A program made the translations under genes and the position numbers. A DNA stretch of 64,000 nucleotides, from the NCBI GenBank assembly GCA_023409265.1, contig JAEYHZ010000014.1:496001-560000 (forward strand), given 5' to 3'. Below, piece after piece: positions 15,230-23,905 of this stretch. Source of the DNA: Bacillota bacterium. GTDB taxonomy: Bacteria; Bacillota; Clostridia; Acetivibrionales; DSM-1351. The notes below the pieces were generated by a model that made no database searches, had not been told where the DNA came from, and saw only the letters and a list, made by a program, of their open reading frames with translations. The number at the start of each line of letters is the position of its first letter. Position 1 is the first letter of the stretch.

Positions 15230-16249
15230 ATGAACAAAAAGAAAAAGTTTATTATCTTTTTTATTTCCATGCTCTTCATTCTAGCAGTATTTACAGCAAC
15301 AATTGTTTTAAATCCCTTTAAAGATGAGACGGCTCCAATTGATGACAAGTTTGCACAAAGTGTTGATAAACCGGATTATCATTTCGCCGTTATCGCTCCA
15401 AGTTCATACGATCCTTTCTGGAATGATGTAAAAAAGGGTGCCTTTAAGGCCGCAAAAGATTTTAATGTTGCAGTTGAGTTTAACAGCCCCAGATTTACAA
15501 ACCTGGAGGAGGAGCTCCAGTACCTTAACATAGCCATTGCTTCAAATGTGGACGGTATTGCAACTCATGTCCCGGATGAACCCATGTTTACACCGATTAT
15601 AAATGATGCAATAAAATATGACATCCCGGTTGTCACGGTTGAAAGCGATGCTAAAAACAGCGGCAGGCTTGCCTATATAGGAAACAACAATTACGAGGTA
15701 GGCAATGTTGGAGGTAAAATGGTCGCTGAGGCTACAGATGGGAATGCAAAGGTTGCAATTATTTTAAACGGTTACAGTCCCGAGGCCAGCGATGTATCAC
15801 AAAATTTGCGTGTCACCGGCTTCAAGGATGCGGTAAAATCACATAAGGGTAAGGTGGATGTTGAAGCTATCCGTATTTCAGGGATGGGAATTTTCAGTGC
15901 CGGTGAAATTGCAAAGGAGCTTATAACCAACAATCCGCAAATAAACGCAATCTTTTGTACAAATCCCAGAGATACTCTGGGTGTCACACAGATTTTAGTT
16001 GATTTGAACAAAGTTGGTCAGATAAAAGTTGTAGGTTATGGAAGTTACCCCGAGATTCTCAGGTATATTGAAAAAAACGTAATATACGGCAGCGTAGTCA
16101 GCAATCCGCAGGATATGGGTTATAAGGCCATACGGGCACTGGTTGAACTTAAAACAACAAAAAGAACATCAGCTTACGTAGGAACAGAGGTATACGCCGT
16201 CACAAAAAACAATGTAAATACTCTTTCCACTGATGATACAGATAAATAA
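15230..16249 (+). CDS. Membrane-anchored sugar-binding sensor protein (Peripla_BP_4)
   Basis: 339 residues: a lysine-rich start, one hydrophobic helix (residues 7-27) without a lipobox cysteine, then a periplasmic-binding domain of the ribose/xylose type. Typical segments: YHFAVIAPSSYDPFWNDVKK, GIATHVPDEPMFTPII, AYIGNNNYEVGNVGGKMVAE and IFCTNPRDTLGVTQIL. With no transporter genes beside it but a kinase/regulator pair directly downstream, it probably works as the sugar-sensing component of a three-component system, passing the signal to the kinase. The exact sugar cannot be read. AGGTG precedes the ATG. Confidence 0.88.
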   Translation: MNKKKKFIIFFISMLFILAVFTATIVLNPFKDETAPIDDKFAQSVDKPDYHFAVIAPSSYDPFWNDVKKGAFKAAKDFNVAVEFNSPRFTNLEEELQYLNIAIASNVDGIATHVPDEPMFTPIINDAIKYDIPVVTVESDAKNSGRLAYIGNNNYEVGNVGGKMVAEATDGNAKVAIILNGYSPEASDVSQNLRVTGFKDAVKSHKGKVDVEAIRISGMGIFSAGEIAKELITNNPQINAIFCTNPRDTLGVTQILVDLNKVGQIKVVGYGSYPEILRYIEKNVIYGSVVSNPQDMGYKAIRALVELKTTKRTSAYVGTEVYAVTKNNVNTLSTDDTDK

Positions 16250-16251
16250 TC

Positions 16252-16327
16252 TTAAGGAACAGTTAAATGGTAAATTCCCATTTTTCAAGGGGTTAATTTC
16301 CGGGCTTTATTATTTGACTTTTCCTAA
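16252..16327. repeat. Short copy of the palindromic MITE-like repeat
   Basis: 76-bp copy starting two bases after the stop of the sensor gene. Its ends, TTAAGGAACAGTTAAAT and ATTTGACTTTTCCTAA, are near-perfect inverted repeats, with TTCCCATTTTTCAAGG inside. It matches the ends of the copies at 37126 and 48419 but lacks the GGCGGAG core. Confidence 0.75.
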
Positions 16328-16351
16328 CAGTATTTTATTAAGGATAAATAT

Positions 16352-17887
16352 ATGATAAAATTTGTCAGTAGATTTCTTAAAAAAAACCGAATACGAAAAA
16401 AACTGATTCTATATTTTATGATAACTACCTTGCTTATGGCCGCAACCAGTCTTTACACCTATTACAATGCTAGGGTTTTAATGAATCAGATGGACTCCCT
16501 TTTTATCAGCAATATATCCCTTAACGAGCTCCAGGACACCGTTACCGATGTCCAGCAATACCTGGAAAGTTATCTGGATACCGGGCATTCTGATAATTTC
16601 AGGGGTTTAATCGGTTCAAAGAACAAGCTGCAGCAGCTATCCCAGAAAATTATCACTGAAGCTGATTACAGTTCCAACGGTCTGCTTCTGAGAGATATAT
16701 CCAATATGATAAGCACTTATCTGGACAGCGCTGACAATTCTGTTCAAGCCAAGCGTGCCCGCGATATTAACCGTTACACTTCCTACTACAATGATGCAAA
16801 TAGAATATACGGATATATTGATCTATACATTAATAAGCTGAATAATGAACTTTTAAAAGAAAATACTCAAAAATACCACGTGGTAGCAAGCAGAATTGAT
16901 CTGGTTCAAATGATCAATATTGCAGTAATTTTTGGAGTAATTCTTTTTAATCTTGTATTTATTATATTGATAACCTATAAAACTACAAAGCCAATAATAA
17001 AGCTCTCCCAGGCAGCTGATGAAATATCCAGAGGAAATTTTGATGTTCCTCAGGTTGAATTTGATACTGAAGATGAAATAAGTGTTATGGCAAGTGCTTT
17101 TAATAAAATGGCCAGCAGTATTAAAGACCATATAGACTCTCTTCAGGAAAGGGCACTGTTACAGAACAAGCTGAAAGAACAGGAGCTTCAGAACCTGATT
17201 ATGAAAACCCATTTGAAGGAAGCCGAGCTTCAGGCACTGCAATCCCAGATTAACCCACATTTTATATTCAACACCTTGAATACAGGTGCTCAGATTGCAA
17301 TGATGGAAGGTGCTGACAAGACCTGCTACTTTATTGAGAATGTAGCCAACCTCTTCAGGTACAATCTCAAGAAGCTGGACAGAGCAGTTTCTCTCAGGGA
17401 AGAGATTGATAATATTGGAACATATATTTTTATTCTAAAAACAAGGTTTACCGACAGAATAGAGTTTATTCAGGATATACAGGCTGATGATCTGGAAATT
17501 GAAATGCCGTGTATGATACTTCAGCCCATTGTTGAAAATGCATTTATCCACGGAATAGGAAACATGGAATCGGGCGGAACCATTGCCCTGTCGGTTAAAA
17601 GCCATGATACTTATATAGAAATAACGGTTTCCGACAATGGTAAAGGAATGGATCAGAATAAAGTTATGCAGTTACTGGGAAAAGCTGAGAATATTTCTTC
17701 GGATGAAACAAACCCGTTGGACAGTAAAAAAGGACATACCACAGGTATCGGCATGGGAAATGTTATTAGCAGACTGAATTTATTCTACGGACAGGATGAT
17801 ATTGTCACCATCGAAAGTGAGCCTGACAAGGGCACTTCGGTTTGTCTGAAAATTCCTGTGAATGTAAAGGAGAATGCATATGTATAG
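16352..17887 (+). CDS. Sensor histidine kinase, YesM/LytS type
   Basis: 511-residue membrane kinase. First membrane helix about residues 18-38, extracellular sensor region to about 180, second helix about 185-207, HAMP linker to about 260, a coiled-coil stretch, then the His_kinase domain with the phosphorylated His in QINPHFIFNTLNTG. The ATPase domain has the N box QPIVENAFIHGIG and G boxes DNGKGMD and GIGMGNV. It overlaps the next gene by 8 bp and should phosphorylate it. Through its short outer domain it probably receives the signal from the membrane-anchored sugar-binding protein upstream. Confidence 0.93.
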   Translation: MIKFVSRFLKKNRIRKKLILYFMITTLLMAATSLYTYYNARVLMNQMDSLFISNISLNELQDTVTDVQQYLESYLDTGHSDNFRGLIGSKNKLQQLSQKIITEADYSSNGLLLRDISNMISTYLDSADNSVQAKRARDINRYTSYYNDANRIYGYIDLYINKLNNELLKENTQKYHVVASRIDLVQMINIAVIFGVILFNLVFIILITYKTTKPIIKLSQAADEISRGNFDVPQVEFDTEDEISVMASAFNKMASSIKDHIDSLQERALLQNKLKEQELQNLIMKTHLKEAELQALQSQINPHFIFNTLNTGAQIAMMEGADKTCYFIENVANLFRYNLKKLDRAVSLREEIDNIGTYIFILKTRFTDRIEFIQDIQADDLEIEMPCMILQPIVENAFIHGIGNMESGGTIALSVKSHDTYIEITVSDNGKGMDQNKVMQLLGKAENISSDETNPLDSKKGHTTGIGMGNVISRLNLFYGQDDIVTIESEPDKGTSVCLKIPVNVKENAYV

Positions 17888-19499
17888 ATTATTGATTGCT
17901 GATGATGAACAGATTGTGATAGATTCTCTAACATTTATAGTTAATAAAAGCTTCCCTGATATGTTTACCATTGAATCCGCCCGTTCGGGACGTGAGGCTA
18001 TTGAAAAGGCAGAAAGGTTTATTCCGGATATTATTTTTATGGATATAAATATGCCCGGAATTAACGGTATCGACGCTATTCGTGAGCTGCGCCACAAGCT
18101 TCATGAATGTATATTTGTAATACTCACTGCTTTTGACCAGTTTGATTTTGCAAAAGATGCTCTGAAACTTGGTGTATCTGAGTATTTATTGAAACCTGTA
18201 AATAGAGATAAAATAATTTCTACCCTGCAGAAAAGCATAGATGATGTAGAAAAAGAACGTACTAAAAGAAAGAAAGAGCTGGATCTAAAGGAAAAGCTCG
18301 AAAACATCCTCCCTGTTCTGGAAAACGGCTTCATATATTCAATGCTGTTTCTGGAGGATAACACCACTGAATTGGAAAACTACCGGAATATATTTGAGAT
18401 AGAAGAAGGCGGCGGATACATAATGACTATTGAGTTCGCCCAGACCAACGACTGCGGCCATATGGTCAACAGAATAGGTCTCAGTATCAAGAGTCAATCC
18501 TTCTATCCATATTTGCGGGATATAATAAAAAGCAGATGCAGATGTTTTATGGGCCCTGCAATACTAAACAGGATAATTGTATATATTCCCGCCAATACAG
18601 ACACCGATGAGTATTCAAGAAGGTTGGAAGCAGTAAACCTGGCAGAATGTATTTACAATCAGGTATCAATGAAGATTGATGCAGATTTTTACATTGGCAT
18701 TGGCCGTTCCTACAACAGTTTTGAAAATATTTATCTATCCTACGAGGAGTCCTTAAGAGCTATACGTTTTATGAATGGAAAAGGAATCATTCACATTGCG
18801 GATATACCTACCGAAAAAGAACTGCCTGTACTGAAATATCCTGTATCCAAGGAAAAGCTATTGTTGGAAAAAGCTGCTCTTGGAGAAAGAGATGCGTGTA
18901 TCCAGGCATTTAGTAATATATTTGAGTGGCTTCAAATAGAATACTATGGGTCTGTCAACAAAATCCGGGCCAAGCTTATTGAGTTAATGATCCTTATTTC
19001 CAGACTGGCCTACGACTACAATATTACACAAAATCTGGACAGTATTGATTTTATCTCACAGCTGCAGTCCCTGGACGCTGTTTCGGAACTAAAACACTGG
19101 TGCATTCAGAGAATTGAGTATGTAACAAAGAGTATATCCGAGGCAAGAGAAAAGAAGACAAATTCACTGATATCCAAAGCAGTTGATTTCATTAAGGAAA
19201 ATTACAGAAAAGAAATAACACTTGAAGACGTTTCCAAGGAAGTTAATATAAGCCCCCATTATTTCAGTAAACTGTTTAAAGATGAGATGGGTGAAAACTT
19301 TATTGATTACCTTACCACACTTAGAATAAATACTGCTAAGGAAATTATGAAAAGCAGCCTTATGAGTGTTAAGGAAATATGCTATGAAATCGGCTATGGT
19401 GATCCAAATTACTTTAGCAGAATATTCAAAAAGGCTGTTGGTGTGACGCCTACTGAATACAGGGACAGTGTTCTATACTTGACCAAGGAAGGTGTTTAG
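17880..19499 (+). CDS. AraC-type response regulator, YesN family
   Basis: About 539 residues. Receiver domain (1-120) with acidic pocket IADDEQ, phospho-acceptor Asp in IIFMDINMPGING, Thr in ILTAFDQFDFA and Lys in YLLKPVNRDK. A long middle region without a recognised enzyme domain follows, then a double helix-turn-helix AraC domain (about 435-535: VSKEVNISPHYFSKLFKDEM and EICYEIGYGDPNYFSRIFKK). ATG 17880 is preferred over 17874 because AAAGGAG lies seven bases before it. Most likely activates the sugar-binding-protein and transporter genes downstream. Confidence 0.93.
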   Translation: MYRLLIADDEQIVIDSLTFIVNKSFPDMFTIESARSGREAIEKAERFIPDIIFMDINMPGINGIDAIRELRHKLHECIFVILTAFDQFDFAKDALKLGVSEYLLKPVNRDKIISTLQKSIDDVEKERTKRKKELDLKEKLENILPVLENGFIYSMLFLEDNTTELENYRNIFEIEEGGGYIMTIEFAQTNDCGHMVNRIGLSIKSQSFYPYLRDIIKSRCRCFMGPAILNRIIVYIPANTDTDEYSRRLEAVNLAECIYNQVSMKIDADFYIGIGRSYNSFENIYLSYEESLRAIRFMNGKGIIHIADIPTEKELPVLKYPVSKEKLLLEKAALGERDACIQAFSNIFEWLQIEYYGSVNKIRAKLIELMILISRLAYDYNITQNLDSIDFISQLQSLDAVSELKHWCIQRIEYVTKSISEAREKKTNSLISKAVDFIKENYRKEITLEDVSKEVNISPHYFSKLFKDEMGENFIDYLTTLRINTAKEIMKSSLMSVKEICYEIGYGDPNYFSRIFKKAVGVTPTEYRDSVLYLTKEGV

Positions 19500-19533
19500 C
19501 ACCTATCTGAGCTAAATGACAATGGGCAAAGTG

Positions 19534-19611
19534 CCATCACCCTTTTTCCAATCACAATAGGGTGTGGGTATTTAATTTGATATTATATGAAACTCTGTGA
19601 AAGGGTGATGG
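19534..19611 (+). promoter_or_regulatory. Possible RNA switch controlling the ribosome binding site of the 19619 gene
   Basis: CCATCACCCTTT (19534-19545) is a perfect 12-bp complement of AAAGGGTGATGG (19600-19611), which contains the Shine-Dalgarno GGGTGAT of the next gene. The same left arm can instead pair with AGGGTGTGG (19559-19567) in a local hairpin with one bulge. The two pairings exclude each other: one would hide the ribosome binding site, the other free it. Confidence 0.5.
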
Positions 19612-19618
19612 TAATTAG

Positions 19619-20689
19619 ATGAAATTAAAGGGATTCAGGCCTTTTCTGTTAGGTTTGGCTGTGCTTGCGGCAATAGTTCTTCCGGCAGGCTGTGCTCCTA
19701 CATCTGAACAGAATGTACCCACCGATAAAAACGGTAAAGTCACAATAGGCTTTTCTATGGCGACTTTACAGGAAGAGCGGTGGCAAAGGGATATGGATAT
19801 TCTTGTTGCCAAGGCCAAAGCAAAAGGTGCCGATGTAATAGTACAGAACTCAAATAATAATGCTGAAGACCAGATCAAGCAGGTCAAGTACATGCTGGAC
19901 CAAAACATCGATATCCTGCTTATTGTACCTCAGGATGCTGAAAAGGCTGCAGAGGCTGTGGATCTGGCAAAAAAGAAAGGCATCAAGGTCATATGCTATG
20001 ACCGGCTTATTATGAAAGCCAATGCAGATTTTTACGTCTCCTTTGATAACATCAAGGTTGGAGAATATATGGCCTCACTATTGGTCTCAAAGGTACCGAA
20101 GGGTAATTATATTATAATTAACGGTGCAAAAACAGATTACAACAGCTATATGTATAACAAAGGCTATAAAAATATACTTAACAAATACCTTTATGATAAA
20201 TCCATAAATATTGTTGATGAAATATGGGCCAATGACTGGAGACCGGAGGATTCCTTCAAATGTGTTGAAAAGGCACTTCAAAGCGGAAAAACCATCGATG
20301 GTATTCTGGCAGCCAATGACAGTCTTGCCGGAGCGGCCATAGAGGCCTTGTCCGAACAGCGTTTGGCCGGGAAAGTACTGGTGGCCGGCCATGACGCGGA
20401 TATATCGGGCTGCCAGCGTGTTGCTGAGGGCACGCAATTGATGACTATATACAAGCCAATAGACCAGCTGGCTGAAAAAGCTGTGGATGTGGCGTTTGGC
20501 TTGCTGAAAAACGACTATTATGCGTGCAATACCTATATCAGTGATGGCGATAATGACATTCCTTACGCCAAGGTAGACCCAATTGTGGTAACAAAGGATA
20601 CCCTGGTTGATACAGTCATAAATGATGGCTTTCACAGGCTTGAAGACGTTTATTTGAATGTGCCGAAAAACCAGTGGCCTAATAAATAA
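19619..20689 (+). CDS. Sugar-binding lipoprotein, XylF-like
   Basis: 356 residues; signal peptide with lipobox LPAGC (Cys about residue 25). Peripla_BP_4 domain with QEERWQRDMD, IDILLIVPQDAEKAAEAVD, VICYDRLIMKANADFYVSFD and DGILAANDSLAGAAIEAL, the pattern of D-xylose-type binding proteins. It is a paralogue of the next binding protein (21012), sharing the end pattern GF/GYxxxEDVY. It has no ATPase or permease of its own and lies directly behind the two-component genes, so it may share the 22273/23906 transporter or serve as a receptor for chemotaxis. Confidence 0.9.
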   Translation: MKLKGFRPFLLGLAVLAAIVLPAGCAPTSEQNVPTDKNGKVTIGFSMATLQEERWQRDMDILVAKAKAKGADVIVQNSNNNAEDQIKQVKYMLDQNIDILLIVPQDAEKAAEAVDLAKKKGIKVICYDRLIMKANADFYVSFDNIKVGEYMASLLVSKVPKGNYIIINGAKTDYNSYMYNKGYKNILNKYLYDKSINIVDEIWANDWRPEDSFKCVEKALQSGKTIDGILAANDSLAGAAIEALSEQRLAGKVLVAGHDADISGCQRVAEGTQLMTIYKPIDQLAEKAVDVAFGLLKNDYYACNTYISDGDNDIPYAKVDPIVVTKDTLVDTVINDGFHRLEDVYLNVPKNQWPNK

Positions 20690-20738
20690 TTTAGCGCTTG
20701 AAAAACTAAAGAAATGTTGTAAGTTAGTAAAATAATGA

Positions 20739-20780
20739 GAACTATGCCATATTATCTTTCGTTGGCATAGTTTCTTTTTT
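20739..20780 (+). terminator. Intrinsic terminator
   Basis: Stem AACTATGCCA/TGGCATAGTT (20740-20749 and 20763-20772), loop 13 nt, followed by TCTTTTTT. It separates the first sugar-binding gene from the transporter operon, which therefore needs its own promoter within 20781-21000. That space holds a GGAACAT/ATGTTCC hairpin (20953-20982) and an AGCGA/TCGCT repeat near 20912, possible binding or structure sites, but no clear -35/-10 pair. Confidence 0.85.
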
Positions 20781-21011
20781 AACGGAATGTTATTTATTTG
20801 AATATTTCTCCTCTTCTCCCCTCTTACTTTTTTTAATCATAAAAAAATGCTAGTCTTTATAGGCATAATTTCAACCTCAACAATTATAGTAAGACCTTTG
20901 TAATTCTCTCTAGCGACTTTAAGTTCGCTCTGATATATCCTGTTATGTACAAGGAACATTTGTTGTAAGAAATATATGTTCCAATAAAATTACATTTCGG
21001 GAGGATTGTAT

Positions 21012-22088
21012 ATGAAAAAATCAGTACGTATAGCTGCTATGGCTTTAGCAGGTATTATGTCAATCTCACTGTTCGCAGGCTGTGGTGCCAGCAATTCAGC
21101 AAGCAACAGTTCAGCAAGTGAAAGCTCAACAGCTTCATCTTCTCCAGCGGCTGACAAGAAAATAAAAATCGGTCTTTCACTTCCAACACAACAGGAAGAA
21201 AGATGGGTTAGAGACAAAGCTACTATGGAAGAAGCTGCTAAGAAGGCAGGCGTAGAGATTGCCGTTCAGGTAGCCAATATGGATGCTGCCAAGCAGGATT
21301 CACAGGTTGAAAATCTGATTTCTCAGGGAATTAATGTTCTTATTCTTGCCCCGCACGATGCCAAGGCAGCTGCTTCAACAGTTGACAAGGCTCACAAGGC
21401 AGGTATAAAGGTTATTTCCTACGACAGACTTGTAATGGGTACTGATGTTGATGTTTATTTATCCTTCGACAACGTAAAGGTTGGAGAGCTTCAGGGACAA
21501 TGGTTAACAGAACATTTGGCCAAGGGTAATATCGTTTGGTTGGCCGGTGCCCCTACAGATAACAATGCTACACTCTTCAAGCAGGGCGCCGCTAAATATT
21601 TGCAGCCTAAGATAGACAGCGGTGATTATAAAGTTGTTATGGAACAGGCTGTTGTAGACTGGAAGCCTGACAACGCTCTCAAATTAATGGAAAATGCTTT
21701 AACTGCAAACAACAATAACGTACAGGGTGTTCTCGCTCCTAATGACGGAACAGCAGGCGGATGTATACAGGCATTAGCTGCTCAAGGCCTTGCAGGAAAG
21801 GTGCCAATAACCGGCCAGGATTCAGAACTCGCTGCTGCCAAGAGAATAGTTGAAGGTACTCAGGGTATGACAGTATTCAAAGATACCAGAAAACTCGGTG
21901 AAGCAGCTGTTGAGGCAGCAATTAAGATGGCTAAGGGTGAAAATCCGGGAGCTGACCAAAAAGTTAACAATGAAAAGATGGATGTTCCTTCAATCCTGTT
22001 AGCAGCTGAAGTTGTTGACAAAACAAATATAGACAAGGTTCTTATTGATAGCGGCTACCTCAAGAAGGAAGACGTTTACACCAAATAA
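21012..22088 (+). CDS. Sugar ABC transporter binding lipoprotein, XylF-like
   Basis: About 358 residues: signal peptide with lipobox LFAGC, a Ser/Ala-rich linker (about 26-48), then a Peripla_BP_4 domain of the xylose/multiple-monosaccharide type: GLSLPTQQEERWVRD, NVLILAPHDAKAAASTVD, ISYDRLVMGTDVDVYLSFDN and GVLAPNDGTAGGCIQAL. ATG 21012 is seven bases after GGGAGG; a TTG two codons earlier is not needed. It heads the binding protein-ATPase-permease-chemoreceptor run. A strong hairpin follows it (22135-22162), which may keep its mRNA more abundant than that of the membrane parts. Confidence 0.92.
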   Translation: MKKSVRIAAMALAGIMSISLFAGCGASNSASNSSASESSTASSSPAADKKIKIGLSLPTQQEERWVRDKATMEEAAKKAGVEIAVQVANMDAAKQDSQVENLISQGINVLILAPHDAKAAASTVDKAHKAGIKVISYDRLVMGTDVDVYLSFDNVKVGELQGQWLTEHLAKGNIVWLAGAPTDNNATLFKQGAAKYLQPKIDSGDYKVVMEQAVVDWKPDNALKLMENALTANNNNVQGVLAPNDGTAGGCIQALAAQGLAGKVPITGQDSELAAAKRIVEGTQGMTVFKDTRKLGEAAVEAAIKMAKGENPGADQKVNNEKMDVPSILLAAEVVDKTNIDKVLIDSGYLKKEDVYTK

Positions 22089-22134
22089 TATCTGGAAACA
22101 GCAAAAAATATTTAGAAACATCCAAATATAATAC

Positions 22135-22162
22135 GGGGGAATGGCAGCATTGTTATTCCCCC
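22135..22162 (+). promoter_or_regulatory. Intercistronic hairpin after the binding-protein gene
   Basis: Perfect 8-bp GC-rich stem GGGGGAAT/ATTCCCCC with a 12-nt loop and no U-tract. Such hairpins after binding-protein genes typically protect the upstream mRNA or let only part of transcription through; that role is inferred. Confidence 0.55.
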
Positions 22163-22272
22163 AAAAACATTTGCAAAAGCAGAAAAAAGTCCCTTTATTC
22201 GCCGTATAGCGGATATAGGGAGAAATTTTCATTACTTTTTTTGTGACTGCAATGCAGCTCATGGAGGTTAAT

Positions 22273-23793
22273 ATGAATGAATATATATTAGAGATGAAGG
22301 ATATAACGAAAGAGTTTCCAGGCGTAAAGGCTTTGGACAACGTTACCTTCAAAGTAAAGAAAGGTGAGATCCATGCTCTGTGCGGTGAAAACGGAGCAGG
22401 TAAATCAACTCTTATGAAGGTTCTCAGTGGAGTTTATCCCTCGGGCACATACACAGGTGAAATAATTGTAAAAGACAAACCTCAGAGTTACTCAGGTATA
22501 AAGGACAGTGAAAAAGCAGGAATTGCCATCATTTATCAGGAGTTGGCTCTTGTCAAGCAAATGAGCGTCTGCGAAAATATTTTCCTTGGAAATGAGAAAG
22601 TAAAGAAAAATGGTCTTATTAATTGGGACGAATCCTATGCTGAAACTCAAAAAGTCCTCAAGGAGGTAAGGCTTAATATAAATCCAAATACCAAGGTATT
22701 AAATTTGGGTATCGGGCAGCAGCAACTGGTTGAAATCGCAAAAGCGATTGCCAAGAAAGCAGAAATCCTTATTTTGGATGAGCCTTCTGCTGCACTTACC
22801 GAGTCGGAAACGGAAAATCTGTTACAGATACTTAAAGAACTTAAATCTAAGGGTGTAACATGTATATATATTTCGCACAAACTTAATGAAGTATTCGAAA
22901 TTGCGGATAATATTACAATACTTCGTGACGGGAAGACAATCGGTACAGAACCAACCAGTGAAATGACTGAAAACAAGGTTATAGCAAAAATGGTTGGTCG
23001 CGAGTTAACACAGCGTTTCCCTAGAAAAGAGCATAAACCCGGAGAGGTAGTTATGGAGGTTAAGAACTGGAATGTTTACAACCCCGACCTGCCAGAGCTG
23101 AAGATGATTGATGATGCCAGCTTCGTAGTCCGCAAAGGTGAAATATTAGGTATTGCTGGCCTTATGGGAGCGGGCAGAACCGAGCTTGTTATGAGTATAT
23201 TTGGAGCTTATGGTGCCAATGTAAGCGGTGAGCTTATACTGGAGGGTAAAAAAGTATCCCTGAAGAACCCAAAACAGGCGATTGAATCAGGCATAAGCTA
23301 TGTATCTGAAGATAGAAAGCGCTATGGTCTGGTGCTGGGAATGGACATTAAAAATAACGTTACCCTGTCCAGTCTTGAGTCCATATCAAAATTTGCTCTT
23401 ATAAATGGTAATGAAGTAATAAAGAATACAAACCAATATGTTGAAGACTTAAGAATCAAAACCCCAAGTATTGAACAAAAGGCTGCAAACCTAAGCGGCG
23501 GCAATCAGCAAAAAGTTGTTCTGGCCAAGTGGCTGATGACAAAACCAAAAATATTGATTATGGACGAACCAACCAGAGGTATCGATGTGGGAGCCAAATT
23601 TGAAATCTACAATATAATGAACAAGCTGATCGATGAGGGTGTATGTATTATTATGATATCCTCCGAGCTGCCTGAAATACTTGGTATGAGTGACAGAATC
23701 CTGGTTATGCACGAGGGCTGCTTAACGAAAGAATTTTACTGGGAAGAAGCAACTCAGGAAAACATTTTAACTTATGCGACAGGGGGAATGTAA
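22273..23793 (+). CDS. Sugar ABC transporter ATPase, XylG-like (two ATPase domains)
   Basis: About 506 residues, duplicated RbsA/XylG-type ATPase. Domain 1: Walker A CGENGAGKSTLMKVLSG, signature LGIGQQQLVEIAKA, Walker B ILILDEPSAALTESE. Domain 2: GLMGAGRTELVMSIFG (degenerate P-loop), LSGGNQQKVVLAKWL, ILIMDEPTRGIDVGA. ATG 22273 is used because GGAGG lies five bases before it; upstream ATGs at 22243 and 22261 lack a site. Energises uptake with the permease at 23906. Confidence 0.93.
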   Translation: MNEYILEMKDITKEFPGVKALDNVTFKVKKGEIHALCGENGAGKSTLMKVLSGVYPSGTYTGEIIVKDKPQSYSGIKDSEKAGIAIIYQELALVKQMSVCENIFLGNEKVKKNGLINWDESYAETQKVLKEVRLNINPNTKVLNLGIGQQQLVEIAKAIAKKAEILILDEPSAALTESETENLLQILKELKSKGVTCIYISHKLNEVFEIADNITILRDGKTIGTEPTSEMTENKVIAKMVGRELTQRFPRKEHKPGEVVMEVKNWNVYNPDLPELKMIDDASFVVRKGEILGIAGLMGAGRTELVMSIFGAYGANVSGELILEGKKVSLKNPKQAIESGISYVSEDRKRYGLVLGMDIKNNVTLSSLESISKFALINGNEVIKNTNQYVEDLRIKTPSIEQKAANLSGGNQQKVVLAKWLMTKPKILIMDEPTRGIDVGAKFEIYNIMNKLIDEGVCIIMISSELPEILGMSDRILVMHEGCLTKEFYWEEATQENILTYATGGM

Positions 23794-23794
23794 G

Positions 23795-23860
23795 GCGCGA
23801 AGTAAAGTTTTATGTCTAGATTAATATTCTTCGCGCTTGAAAAGCCACACGTGACTTTTT
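23795..23860 (+). promoter_or_regulatory. Two intercistronic hairpins between ATPase and permease genes
   Basis: The first is GCGCGAAG/CTTCGCGC (23795-23802 and 23829-23836), a perfect 8-bp stem starting just after the ATPase stop codon. The second, about 23841-23858, is an AAAGxCAC/GTGxCTTTTT stem ending in a T-run and looks like a weak terminator. They could lower permease expression relative to the upstream genes. Confidence 0.5.
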
Positions 23861-23905
23861 ATTACTATATACATCGCCTGCAGTAGCGGCGAGATGGAGG
23901 TTATT

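Noticed and set aside
20087..20635. 182-codon minus-strand open frame over the XylF-like gene at 19619
   Set aside because: Antisense to a clear lipoprotein gene; no ribosome binding site or family match.
22135..22162. Transcription terminator between the binding-protein and ATPase genes
   Set aside because: The stem is strong but is followed by CAAAAAC on the plus strand and not by a T-run; listed instead as an intercistronic hairpin.
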